Origin: Chamaecyparis obtusa
Lineage: Eukaryota; Streptophyta; Pinopsida; Cupressales; Cupressaceae
NCBI GenBank assembly: GCA_027943335.1
Contig: BSBK01000873.1
Span: 615,501-679,500, forward strand
Reading direction: 5' to 3'
DNA: 64,000 bases
Within the stretch, counting starts at the first letter, position 1, and every line of letters starts with the position of its first letter. The position numbers and the translations under genes are program-made. Under the pieces are notes generated by a model. The model was not told the DNA's origin. It saw only the letters and a program-made list of their open reading frames with translations, and did not search any database. This document shows positions 21,730-33,015 of the stretch, piece after piece.

Positions 21730-22834
21730 GAATTTTTGATTACCTTCGATGACTCTGAGACTATTAAAGCTCCTAATGGTCTGCTTTACATTTCTACAAG
21801 GATTTCTTAGAAACCTACTCATGGTTGTCTTGTTGATCCTACATCCTTAGTTAATGTTGATTACTGAAGAAAATATTTTTATGAAAATCTTACAATGCGA
21901 TTCTTATGATACATCGGATGTGTGGATTCAAACTTGTAATGGTTTTCTTTATCCATCATTTGATTCTATTAACTTATTAGTTGAACTTTGTGGAAAAATT
22001 GTGAATACTACCTTTGTTGTTATTCCTACTTCCGATCAATTTCAAGTTAAGCTAGGTTTGCCTTGGTTGAATGCCATGCATGTTGTTGCTTCACCTATCC
22101 ATAAGTGTCTTAAGTTCATTCATGATGAAGAAGTCAAGATGATTAATCATAGCTTATATCAACCTTCTAGGACCAGAGATTGTGCTGCTCTTGATTTCTT
22201 TTGGCATTCATTACCTAATTCATGTCCTCCTCTGCCTGATAATCTTGTTCGATCATATCAAGATTATAAACATTGTAAGATTCTTGAATTAAGCCTACCT
22301 CCTATGGATCCTAATCGTGTTATTTTGCCTACACCTTCTATACCTCCTTTAACTATGGCTTCTAGTTCTGTTAATCAAGTTCCTTCTATCAATCTTCCTA
22401 AAGAACCTATCAAAGATCCTGTGATTGTTCCTCCTATGGTTAATAATCCAATTGATCTTCCGAAAGAACTTGTGGAGGATCATGTAATTATTCCTCCTAG
22501 TTCTCAACCTATTTCAAATAAATCAAAATGTAATCGAGCTGCTAATGAACGTTGTAAGAAGCGTCATGCTCATTCTAAAGCTCATAATTCTATTCTTCAA
22601 AGATCTTTGCCTTCTTTGGATAAATCTATGCATGACGTGTTAGAAGAAGTTGTTACTAATAATGATGTTAAGATGGATGATTATGATAATTTTATTCATA
22701 TCTTAGATCCTATTTTGATTAATTTGGATGAAGAAGATACTCTTGGTGATACTAATGATGTTAATGATGAATATGAGACTATTGACATTGACATTGACAT
22801 TGACATTGATTTACCTAATATTCTTTCATCATAA
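21730..22834 (+). pseudogene. Gypsy aspartic protease region plus acidic tail
   Basis: The active-site region reads GCLVDPTSLVNV, with the catalytic Asp codon at 21835-21837; a frame change follows within ten codons. From 21854 a 326-codon open stretch carries the family blocks VELCGKIVNTTFVVIPTSDQ and KLGLPWLNAMHVVASPIHK. The tail is Pro-rich, then basic, then acidic, ending in a run of Ile-Asp pairs encoded by an ATTGAC hexamer repeat (about 22771-22810). In autonomous Tat/Ogre elements RT, RNase H and integrase would follow; none is present. Confidence 0.75.
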
Positions 22835-24157
22835 TTAACTCTTACACCTAGTGTCAAACATTGTGATTCTCAAGAGGATCCTTGTTTGGAACTAGCTATC
22901 ATTCCTACTGTGTTGGATACAGTCCCTCTTGTGAGTTACCCACCTTCCCTAAATGATATACAATGATATACGGAGAGTAGGCGGCATGCTTGATTGGCTT
23001 GTCCTTCATGGTAGCTTTGATGTGTGTTTGCCTGTTGTATTGTGCTTCTCCGGTAATGTGTTTGCTAAATGTTGTTAGATTCTTTTATACGATCCTTGTT
23101 ACTCAGTTGGTGCATGGTGATGAAGGAATCGAAACTATTGTTCAAATTTTTCTATATGTATCTCTATTCTTCTATGCGTTGTTTAATGTTATGTTGTACT
23201 TGTGCTATTGTTCATAAATGTTTCCTTGTGTAGACTACTTGGATTCGAGATATGGTAGCACTGATTCGTTTTGGTCTCCATGTCATGGTCTGAAAAGATT
23301 CTCCTTTGTATATCTTATGTGATCTTTCCACCTTTGTGATTGTAGTTCTACTTTCTTTGTGGAATGATGTCAATTCATTTGCAAAAATATCATACATATA
23401 TTATCTTATGATCATAATGACCCCACGGTAGGTAGATGCCTTCTATGTTCTATGTATGTTTCTTTGATATTTCCCTTGATTTGTCTTCATCTGGGGGCAT
23501 CTCGACATGGAAACGTAATCAGTGGAGTTGTTTATGTTTCCATTAAATCCATTGCTCCTATTAAAGCGTCAGCAATGACTTTAACATGGGGGAATATGCT
23601 CTGCTCACCTGTTGCACACACGCACTTTTTGATACACATGTTCTTCAAGATACTTTTCTCCCTTTTTGGATTAGTAACTAATCCTTAAAGCACGGATTTA
23701 TATTTTAGGATCTCTTGATCCCTCCAGTTTTAAATATATATATATTTTTTATTTTATTTTTATCCCTTAAGGTCAGAGGTGTCCTTAAGGCTGGAATTCT
23801 TTTGTTTTTGGTTTTATTCTTATGAAATAGAATATTCCTAAGGGTGAATCCTTGATGGGTTGACTAGTGAGTAGCCACATTCACTAGGCAGTTCAATTCC
23901 ATCTTTCCAATTGCGCCATTTTCTTGTGTGGTGCACAATCGGACATAAGTTCTCATTGGGCGAGTTAATCACACCCTTTCTTTTTCTCTATAGAGATGCC
24001 TCTCTTATTGCGATCTAGGAGTCGACGAAGACTTGAGTCCCTTGGGGATTGAGGTTTCTCTTTGTCCCTTGGATTACGATAAGATTATCTTTTCATTTTG
24101 ATCTCCTTTACCAAGAGTTTGCATCGAGTCCATACTCTTGCTAAAGTGGGGGCTTAA
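22835..24157 (+). other. Non-coding 3' internal region with polypurine tract
   Basis: No coding motif is seen. The last bases, 24141-24157, contain TAAAGTGGGGGCTTAA right before the TGTATC start of the 3' LTR, a typical polypurine tract that primes plus-strand synthesis. Confidence 0.7.
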
Positions 24158-27100
24158 TGTATCATCTTAAAATGGAAGCACTTCCATGATAAGAGCATTT
24201 AACCCTCGCAGTAAGTGGTCTGGGGTCATGTTAAGCACCTTCATTGGGTCTTTGCATGTATATGGCTTTTCTCCTATTCTGCTTTCCTCTACACTTGATT
24301 TTCACTCCATATCTGCATTTCCTAGCATTCTGGGTCAGGATCTTGAGGTTTATTACCAAAAAGTCAAAGTTGACCTTTATGGGTCGAAGTCAACCTCGAC
24401 CCCTTGTCCAAATTTTAAATCTCCAAAATTTTCGAGTGTCAGGTTTCGGGGATATTTGTTTTCCTACCTTCGGGTCAACCATTTCAAGTTTCAAAATGGT
24501 AAATCCTTAAGTGCATTTAATCTAGGTATATTTTCTAAAGGCTAGGACCTAATTGGAATTTAATTCTCCAAAGTGGCCCCTCTAGAAGATAGTTCCCTAA
24601 TTCACTATAAAAGGAGGCCTTCCTCTCTCATTTTCTCATCCATTATTCACATCCACAATCAAGCAATTAAGATATTATTTCAACCATTCAAGAAAGTCTT
24701 CAATCATTCAAGTTGTTAGCACCTGCAAAAATTTTCATGGCTCTAGCAATTTTCTGTCGGTCTCTGCAATCATTTTTGTGTCTCTGGCCCTCAAACCCTA
24801 AGAGAAAAATTCATAAATCTAAAGAATATAAAACGAATATGCGAACAAGCAGTCAGTTGCGTATTCTCCGGTTGCTCGAGCAGTTATCTCTTCTATTTAG
24901 CGATTACCCGACTGCTCGGTTCACGTATTCCCTTAATCCTAGCGGTCAATGTTTTAACACTCAACGTTCTAGTAAATGCGGTTATCTCCTATTCGCGTAA
25001 TGCAGTGGTTAAGTTATGAGGCATCTGGTGATTTAGTGTGGACCGTTGGATGGAGATATAATCGGTGGCGGAGATTAATTTCCTAGCCACTTAAATCTTC
25101 TATAAGGCATGTGCACATTTCCTTCCCAAAATGTATGTGATTGGTCCACATGGTAGTGATGGGGATGATGTCAGTGGGACCTGTTTTTCTCGTGGCTCAG
25201 TGGGTCCTGATCCTGTCAGTGAATCAACGGACGGCATAAGAGCGCAACGGATGTGTCAGAGGTATGCGATCATGCGACTAGCCGTCGATCTTCTTGCGTG
25301 GGCCCGGTTGGATTTCTTGCTATCTTTTGGTGGTTCAAACAAAGTATTTAGCTGTACTGATAAAATCTTTACTATTCGCGCATTCTGATAGTAATTTGGC
25401 GAAGTTCCAAATCTTCTGACAAATGGGCGAATAAGTGTGTTCGCGTAATCGTTAAAACATCTGGCGGTAGTATAAAGTATTCAGCGAATTGGAGAATGCT
25501 CTTTGTCTCCAGTTCGCCAGATAATGACTAAGGTCAAAAGTAATGTGTATTCGCCGATTCGCTAAGTAAAGGGATGGTTTAAGTGTTTGATCTCGCGAAT
25601 GGGGAAAGCCTTTAGTTGCTAGTTCTCAGAGTTTAAGCTAGGGTTAACTTTTCATTTAGCGATCTCCTGACTAAGGGAAAATGTAAACCAGGATTCCTGT
25701 GCTTGTGTCAAGGGACTATTCAGCGGCTTGGCGAACATTGACTTCTCATGTTCGCGAGATGTAACCAGAGGTCAGGAAAAGTTTGTGAGAACTAGCGAAT
25801 GTTGTGTTTCGCGTGATCGCTAGATCTTACCCCGGTTAAGAAAAGTATCTTGATATTCAACGAATGCTTTGTTCGCTGAATCGCTTAGTCGAACAAGGAT
25901 AAAGGCAAATGGTTTGGCGACTTGGAAACTGCCTTTGGTCGCGTAGTCACTGAGTCTCACAAAGATAAAACATGAAGCCCGAGAAAGAGAGATGATCTGA
26001 CGGTCACGATATAAAGACCATCCCTATTTGAATGTCGATCGTTGATACACTGATGGTGCCATGGAAGTGACCGTTGATACTAGAGTTTGAATTTTTGAGG
26101 GTTTGCAGTGACAGTAAGTACCAGTATTGAATGTCTTAGCAGCTAGAGTTGGTAGATGATGACTTTCGGGCTGTTGCAGAGTGGTCCTGAGGCCCCATGA
26201 TTAATTGCAGAAGGGTGTTGTGCCATATAGAAGTGGGTTTTCTTGCTCGGGGCATGTTGCATGTGACTGATTTGATCAATTTTCATGGTAGATTCATGAT
26301 CTCCAGTACAGTTCTCTGAGATTTTTCATTAATAGAGATCATTCTTGGATCTGCTTTCTCCTGAATCGCTTGGTTTTCATCGTTGTAATAAATTTTTGAC
26401 TATTTCTAGTTGGTTGGGTGGGTGAAAACCCTAACCCTAGCTGTCTGTAGCTTGTTACAACCTGTTTTGGGTTTCCAAGGCAACTAATGGTATATATTGT
26501 TAGAATTTTGACTTTGTAAGGGTTTCGTTCTTTCTGCAAATTTTGGAGGAGAATTGGTTCCAAGTGAAGGGTCTTTTTCCTGTAGATATTTCATTTTCTT
26601 TGCATATAGAGTTCCCTCTTTCCTCTCTGGTTTTCAGAGAATACAGTGCATATTGTAACAGTTTGTCTTATGTATGAGAATTTAATATATTTTTACTGTT
26701 ACCAAGCTATCTCCATTTGAATTCTGAATTCATTAGTCATACATCAAGTGTGTTTGATTTTTCTATTTGCATTGCCTATGTGTGTGCAAGTGGAGTTGTC
26801 TTCGCAGGGATAACTGGTTCAAAGTTAGTGTTCATGTATGTATGAGTTGAGGTGTCAAAGACATGTCATGCTTGTCTTCCAATGGATGCTGGTTAATGTA
26901 TTATTTGCTTATAGCTCTCTTCTAAGGGGAGGGTTAAAATCCTTTGAATGGATAATAACATACTTGAGTACACAAGTGGGTTGTTAAAGTGAGGTTTGGT
27001 CATGGTGTGTGATTGATGTCAGGCATGAACACATTGAGTATATTGTTTTCTTGTTTCATAGCTTTCTCTTGCAATAGAGTATTTGACTCTGTGCCCCAAT

Positions 27101-28415
27101 GGATAAGCCACTGGTCTATGAGAGACTTAGGGTATCTCAGGGGTCCCTTCAATCCATCTTTAAAATCATTTCCTTCAGTTCCACCCTTTCCCTTTCATGT
27201 TCTTAGTGTAGGTCTCTGGTTTTCATACTCATTCCATGCAAGTAGGGCTATTGCATGAGATCTTGGTTTCATTTGAGGTACAGGACACCTATAAGGGTTT
27301 GAGAACCATTCCACAGTCAGTTACCTCCAGGCCTGTAGTGTGACATAAGTTAATATGTGTGTGCAGATGAGGTATACCCGCCTGAGTGATGTGGAGCTCA
27401 AAGTGTAAAAGGATCTCTCTTTGATCCTTGTCAGTTGGCCTTTTTTCTTGTCAGATTTGGAATGTTGAGTGAATGTGACACTAGCCCTGTCAATCCTTAT
27501 GTCAATCTGACCTTAGGGGAAAAAGAACACCAACACAAGCGTTCAAGCATTCATCCATCAAGGAGATCCATTGTTAACCATTGAAGGATTCAATCTCTTT
27601 CGAGCCCCCTTGAAGATCAATCCTTCTACATTCATCCAAGCCTCCTCATATGCAAAAATCAATTCAAGATTGGTGTTGAAGATCAAATGTCATTGATTGG
27701 AGACATCCTACATTCATTCTACATCCATTGAAGCATTCCTACTTATGGATTTGAGGATTCGAATCCTCTACAACGACTTCAACATAAGCAAGGTGAATTG
27801 TTCCAATTGCTTTGTTTATGCATACTACATTTCAATTCAATTTCAAGGTTAATTCATAAATTGGGGTTTGACCAAGGCAAACCCCCCATACAAAAAAAAC
27901 CCCCATTTTCTTGTAGGTATACGTGTAGAATTTCAAATCTGAGAGAAGATTTGGATACCCTTTTCACTGAACTTCTGGGATCTGCAAACAAAGTTAGAAT
28001 CAACCTTCAAATAAAGAATGTAGCCTTTGACCTTTTATGAGGGTCAAATACCACCTGCCGTCAATAAGACAAAAGATTTCTAGGTTTTCTTTGTCTCGGC
28101 ATTTTTAGTCCAAATACGTTGCAGAATTGCCTGAAAGTACACACAGACATCAGAAATTGGCATTTTCTATATTTTCCCAAATTTGAGGTTAGTTCATGTA
28201 TTTCAATTATTTTAGATTCCTAGCACATCTCCCTTGTAGGGAAATATAGGGATTTTCTCTCTCCTTCATATTCTCCATAGATTGATTCAATTCTGTATTA
28301 ACCTTTTGGTTAATCAAGTTGGATCTTTCCTTTGGGAATTTGGATTCAAGAGTGGATCTCATATTTCCGCCATACATTACATTCAATAGAGGTGATTCCA
28401 TTTTAACTCTATTCA
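24158..28415 (+). repeat. 3' LTR of the nested gypsy element, split by a solo LTR
   Basis: 24158-24713 and 27541-28415 together correspond to the 5' LTR at 17965-19408. The interruption at the sequence matching about 18545 is a solo LTR with its own 5-bp duplication. The LTR ends in CTCTATTCA, and GTATT plus the copia integrase follow. Confidence 0.9.
24714..27535 (+). mobile_element. Solo LTR of the Tat-related family (element 1/A relative)
   Basis: It begins TGTTAGCACCTGCAAAAA, like the LTR of element A (TGTTAGTGCCTGCAAAAA), and ends CACCAACA. The second half (about 26100-27430) is clearly similar to 4590-5930 of the LTR of element 1. Flanks are CAAGT (24709-24713) and CAAGC (27536-27540), a 5-bp duplication with one mismatch. 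No internal region is present, so this is a solo LTR formed by LTR-LTR recombination. It is the innermost layer of the nest. Confidence 0.88.
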
Positions 28416-28416
28416 G

Positions 28417-29146
28417 TATTATGTTACATTTATAGATGTCACAACAAGAAAAGTATGGATTTATTTCCTTAATAAAAAATCTAATGTATTTGAAACTTTT
28501 AAGAAATGGAAATGCTTGGTTGAGAATGAGATTGGTAAAAGGTTAAAATGTCTTAGATCTAATAATGGTGGTGTATTACAGCATAGAATTTGAAGATTAT
28601 TGTTCCTCCAATTGTATCTGTAGGTAGAAAACTGTACCAAGGACTCCACAATAAAATGGAGTGGCTGAAAGCATGAATAGGACAATAATGGAGCGTGCAA
28701 GGAGAATGAAGTTGCATGCTAGGCTGCCCTTAAACATGTTGGCAAAAGCTATAAACACTGCTATTTATTTAATCAATAGAGGCACCTCTACTCCATTGGA
28801 TTGTGGTATTCCAGAGGAAGCATGGAGTGGTAAGAAAGCGAGTTATTCTTTTCTCAAAACCTTCAGTCGTGAAGCTTTTGCACATATAGATTATGAAAAT
28901 AAAACCAAGCTGGAAGCTAAGTCCAAGAAATATGTATTTTTTGGATATGGCATTGATGAAATTGGTTATAGGCTTTGGGATTTTGAAAATCATAAAATTG
29001 TAAGAAGCGGGAACATCATATTCAATGAGAAGGTGTTGTACAAAGATCTGTTGCAGCAGCATGAGAAGAAAGAAAATGATTATGTAGTATTGGATGATAC
29101 TCCAAAAGATGATGTTCTAGTAGTTCATAATGCTCCACAACAATAG
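28417..29146 (+). pseudogene. Copia integrase, C-terminal half
   Basis: It resumes the copia gene after the GTATT duplication with YVTFIDVTTRKVWIYFLKNK. The second catalytic Asp, normally in RSDNGG, is Asn (RSNNGG, codon at 28561-28563). The third residue, Glu, is kept in NGVAESMNRT (28667-28669). A frame change lies between about 28590 and 28660. The C-terminal region has the copia pattern of an FFGYG-like block and HKIVRSGNIIFNE. A TAG at 29144-29146 ends the open stretch in the frame that carries on into RT. The integrase would not be active. Confidence 0.85.
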
Positions 29147-30000
29147 CAACAACAAGTACCACACACCCCAGTTGATGTTAGACAGTCAACAAGGCTAAGT
29201 CGACCTCCAGAAAGATTTTCTCCCTCTCTGTATTCTATTTTGTTAACAAATGTTGGTGAAACTGAATGTTATAATAAAGTTGTGCAAGTGGATACAAAGA
29301 TTCAGTGGGAGTCTGCAATGATAGAGGAAATGGACTCCTTGCTAAAAAATCAAACTTGGGATTTATGCAAGTTACCTGCAGGTAAACAGGTTTTACAAAA
29401 TAAATGGGTTTACAGGCTGAAAAAAGAGGATGAAGGTAAGAAAAGATTTAAAGCCAAGTTAGTTGTAAAAGGATTTGCACAAAAAAAGGGCATTGATTTT
29501 GATGAGATATTTTCTCCACTTGTTAAAATGACTTCTATTCGTATTGTTTTAAGTATTGTGGCTGCTGAAGATTTGCATTTAGAGTAGCTTGATGTTAAAA
29601 TAGCTTTTCTTCATGGTGATTTAGATGAAGAAATATCTATGGTACAGCCATAAGGATTTGAGGTAAAGGGTAAGGAGAATCTGGTCTGTAGATTGCACAA
29701 AAGTTTATATGACTTGAAGCAAGCACCTTGGTAATGGTATATTAAATTCGACACTTTTATGAATGAGCATGGATACACTCGGTGTCATTCTAACCATTGT
29801 GTTAATTTTAAGAGGTTGGATGATGACAACTACATTATTTTATGTTTATATGTTGATGATATGCTTGTAGCTGGGTCTAACATGGATCACATTAAGGGGT
29901 TAAAACAACAGTTAGCACATTCATTTTCTATGAAGGATTTGGCGGCAGCAAACCAAATCCTTGGTATGAAAATTTGAAGAGATGGGAAAAATAGGAAGGT
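29147..30000 (+). pseudogene. Copia reverse transcriptase (in-frame stops only)
   Basis: One frame, no frameshift. It starts with a linker (STRLSRPPERFSPSLYS), then the RT domain: WESAMIEEMDSLLKNQTWDL, NKWVYRLKKEDEG, KARLV-like KAKLVVKGFAQKKGIDFDE, and the catalytic YVDDMLVAGS (YVDD at 29849-29860). Stops lie at 29585-29587, about 29651, about 29732 and 29975-29977, each one C-to-T step (or its complement) from a sense codon usual for the family. The active-site Asp pair is intact. RT copies the element RNA into DNA in the particle. Confidence 0.88.
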
Positions 30001-30811
30001 AACTTTATCTCAAGCTGATTATATTGAGAAGATGTTGCAACGTTTCTCTATGGGGAATGTCAAAGTTGTTAACACCCCTTTGCCTGATCATTTGCAATTG
30101 ACTAAGAAGATGTGTCCTAAGACACTAGAAGAAGAGGCTAAAATGTCTAAGGTACCTTATGCTTCAGCTGTAGGGAGCTTAATGTATGCTATGGTATATA
30201 CTAGGCCAACTATTGCACATGTAGTGGCAGTCGTTAAACGATATATGAGTCACCCTGGTATTGAGCATTGGAATACAGTCAAATGGATTCTCAAATATTT
30301 GAGAGGTACATCCAGTAAGTGTTTACACTTTGGGGGATCTACTACTACTGTACAAGGCTAAGTTGACTCAGATTTGGCAGGAGATATAGATAGCGAGCAG
30401 AGTACTATAGGCTATGTATTTATTGTTGGTGGGACAACAATGAGTTGAATTTCTCGACTACAAAAGGTGGTTTCTTTATCCACTACAGAGGCAGAGTATG
30501 TTGCTGCTATGGAGGCAGCCAAGGAGATGATATTGCTTCAATTCTTCATGGAAGAATTGGGACATCCACAAATGGATAATTTTTTGCATATAGATAGCCA
30601 AAGTTCCATTCATCTTGCAAAGAATTATGCTTTGCACTCAAAGAATAAACACATACAGTTGCGGTACCATTTCATTTGGTCAGTTTTGGATGATGGGAAG
30701 TTAAAGCTAGAAAAGATTCATACAGATGATAATCTAGAAAATATGTTTACAAAGGTAGTAACAAGGGAGAAGTTGAACTCAGATTCAGCTTTAGTTTGTC
30801 TTCTAGACTGA
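30001..30811 (+). pseudogene. Copia RNase H and polyprotein C-terminus
   Basis: It continues the RT frame. RNase H blocks are visible: VDSDLAGDIDSEQSTIGYVF (first Asp), SLSTTEAEYVAAMEAAKE (Glu in TEAEY) and LHIDSQSSIHLAKN (second Asp). The connection segment before it reads PYASAVGSLMYAMVYTRP. Stops at 30359-30361 and about 30446 interrupt it, and it ends with TGA at 30809-30811. RNase H degrades the RNA strand during reverse transcription. Confidence 0.85.
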
Positions 30812-30947
30812 ACAAAATAAAGGAACAACTGAGTCCAAGGTGGTTTGATCTAGTGGGAGCGTCATATGGTAGCGATATTGCTACAGGATCAATCTCCAAG
30901 TGGGAGGTTTTTTAGTGTGGATACTAATTAGTCACCAAGTGGGAGAT

Positions 30948-31361
30948 TGTTAGCTTGTGGTGACTGATCAGGAAACTACTACCAGAAAAGTACTGTACAC
31001 TTTTTGCTATCGAATTTTTTTGAGGCCGACATATTTTCAGCTATTTTTGGGTCGACATATTGTAACTCATTCTAACCCTAAAGCGGAAAAATATTGTATA
31101 ATATGGCTTAGCGTTAGGGATTTCATAATGTACGATTTCAGTACTTGCGGCAAAATTGAGCTGTAAGGGATTACGAATTGTAATCAGGTTGCAATCACCG
31201 GATAATAATAATATTGGACTCGTTGTTGGTGGATGTAGCCGAGAGATTAGGTGAACCATGTTAAATCTTTGTGTCTTCTGTTCTCTTCTATGTGGTTTAT
31301 GTTTTTCTGATATTGGTTATATTTGCATGTAATTTTTATTTCTGCCTTGTTAATCCTAACA
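30948..31361 (+). repeat. 3' LTR of the copia element
   Basis: TGTTAGCTTG...CCTAACA, 414 bp, preceded by the purine-rich CAAGTGGGAGAT, which serves as polypurine tract. Confidence 0.9.
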
Positions 31362-32547
31362 TCATTTTACTAAGTCTCTTAATATTATTATATTTAAATC
31401 ATTAAGATTTCATGGAAGTAGTTTATCTATTAAACTGCATTACAATGAACTCGAAATGAGGATTATTTGGTCTTTGCAACCTTTCATAAAAAGGAACTGT
31501 GAGTGGTCATAGAAGATGTGCGGTTGTAACTGTTGAAGATTGTCTTTAAATAGACAAAACTATGTAACCAAAGGGCAGCTATGGGTAGATAAGAAAAACA
31601 GGTGGAAAGAATCAGGCTCTTTGACTTCCATCTAGAGAGCCATTCCTATTCTGTATGCATTTAGATTTTAATGTATAGTGATTCGATAGTGTTACAAATT
31701 CATTAAGTCACCTATTTATATTTAATGTTAATTCCTTATACAAGTCGGGTTTCAAGAGTTTCTAATCAATGGATTGTTTTATGTGTATTGATTTTGGGTT
31801 TTGCTGAAAGAATTTCACAGTGAATGATATTCAATTTCGATTCAAAGAGTTTAATAGTGATTAAAATCAAGTTTCATAATAGTTTCTATGTTTCAGGTTT
31901 ATATGAAAGCATGTAATAGCCACATGAATCGGCTTCTTCCTTGTTGTGGTCAAAGCAATATTTGATTCTCTATTTTTTATGAATCGATTTACAATAGTCC
32001 CGATTTGGGATGATGACGAAGCCGTTTATTTGGTAAGTAATGGATTCTAAATCCGATTATCAATTGTAGAATGTAAGTAAGTCCAAAACGGTTTTCAAGA
32101 CCCGTTATAAAGTTTGCATTGATTTCAAATCATCTAAGGATTATGGGAATGTTATTAAACAAACTGCTTATGCCATGGAAAGTCGGGAAGTTAATGTTTT
32201 ATAATAATTTTAAATTTAGAAAAGTTTTGATTGCAAAGTTATTTCCTTTGGAATGGCATAGAGTATACTTATTTCATGGCATCGACTATTTGGGGAATGA
32301 ACTTCATTGCAACATTTATTATCTTCATTAAAAGAGATGTATTCACAGTCCGTGAAGGAGTCATAAGACATGTAATAACCAGCAAAGGTAAATCTACTTA
32401 GTGAATTAACTTCAAAGATTATCAAGGAATGTATTATTCAGTTAGTATTATTGCAGAGTATAAGCCTCTAAATCGATGGTATAGAGAAAAATAATAAAGT
32501 AAAGTATAAAATGCAAATTTGTAACCATACCGTCGATGCCCTCTCCA
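31362..32547 (+). repeat. 5' LTR of element 3, remainder
   Basis: This segment aligns with 33034-34219 from TACTAAGTCTCTTAATATT to the end CTCTCCA. The first 20 bp of this LTR are at 15666-15685 on the far side of the copia insertion. Confidence 0.85.
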
Positions 32548-32552
32548 TAAAG

Positions 32553-32564
32553 TGGTATCAGAGC
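32553..32564 (+). promoter_or_regulatory. Primer-binding site of element 3
   Basis: TGGTATCAGAGC, complementary to initiator tRNA-Met, five bases after the LTR end. Confidence 0.85.
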
Positions 32565-33015
32565 TAGAAGCTCTTGAGAGTGTGAGGATTCACACCAGGA
32601 CTTAGCCCTATGTTGGGTTTATTTCAAATTCTTGTTATGAATTTTTGGTTGCAGATTGGTGCCGGTTCACTCAGCAGCAAGTGGGTGGACATGAAGGTCT
32701 ACTAAGAGGATCATGAGAGATAATCCAGGGCCAGAGATGATGGTCCTTTGTGTTTCACCAATAGACTGGGTAGAGAGGCATCATGGGACTCCCAAGTGAG
32801 GGACAGAGGTCATGATGCAGCATGGAGGAGTGGACTGTGCAATGGTAGAAGCACCATTGAAGGCTATCAGCATAACTCCATTGATAGGAGTCAGTTGAAA
32901 GAAGATAGAGGAAGCAATGGAGGCATCAATCCAGTAGAGGTGAAGGATTTGTTTGCATAAGTCTCACCGAAGCATTTCCATGGGACATGGGAAATTTTAA
33001 AGCTCGGGAGTACGC
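32565..33015 (+). other. Tiny interior of element 3
   Basis: About 450 bp between primer site and 3' LTR. The one 70-codon open frame (32748-32960) has no known motif and starts arbitrarily; I do not regard it as a gene. The region just before the LTR, about 32984-33015, is moderately purine-rich. Confidence 0.6.

Larger units (their letters stand above)
17965..28415 (+). mobile_element. Ty3/gypsy (Tat/Ogre-like) gag-protease element nested in copia integrase
   Basis: LTRs lie at 17965-19408 and 24158-28415 (the latter interrupted by a solo LTR). The target duplication GTATT is at 17960-17964 and 28416-28420. The interior encodes gag and an aspartic protease but no RT, RNase H or integrase, so it is non-autonomous. 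A clear polypurine tract precedes the 3' LTR. A sampled 88-bp stretch at the LTR starts shows six mismatches between the two LTRs. Confidence 0.92.
15686..31361 (+). mobile_element. Ty1/copia element nested in the 5' LTR of element 3
   Basis: LTRs of about 400 bp lie at 15896-16295 and 30948-31361, with a Met-type primer site, gag, protease, integrase, RT and RNase H in copia order on the plus strand. The left flank TCCTT (15681-15685) and right flank TCATT (31362-31366) form a target duplication with one mismatch. The uninterrupted target is seen in the 3' LTR of element 3 (about 33034). The integrase gene is split by a gypsy element (17965-28415). An extra truncated LTR plus internal end lies at 15686-15895. 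Confidence 0.9.

Noticed and set aside
22990..23217. 75-codon hydrophobic frame, membrane-like
   Set aside because: It falls in the non-coding 3' part of the gypsy element, is T-rich, and has no supporting context.
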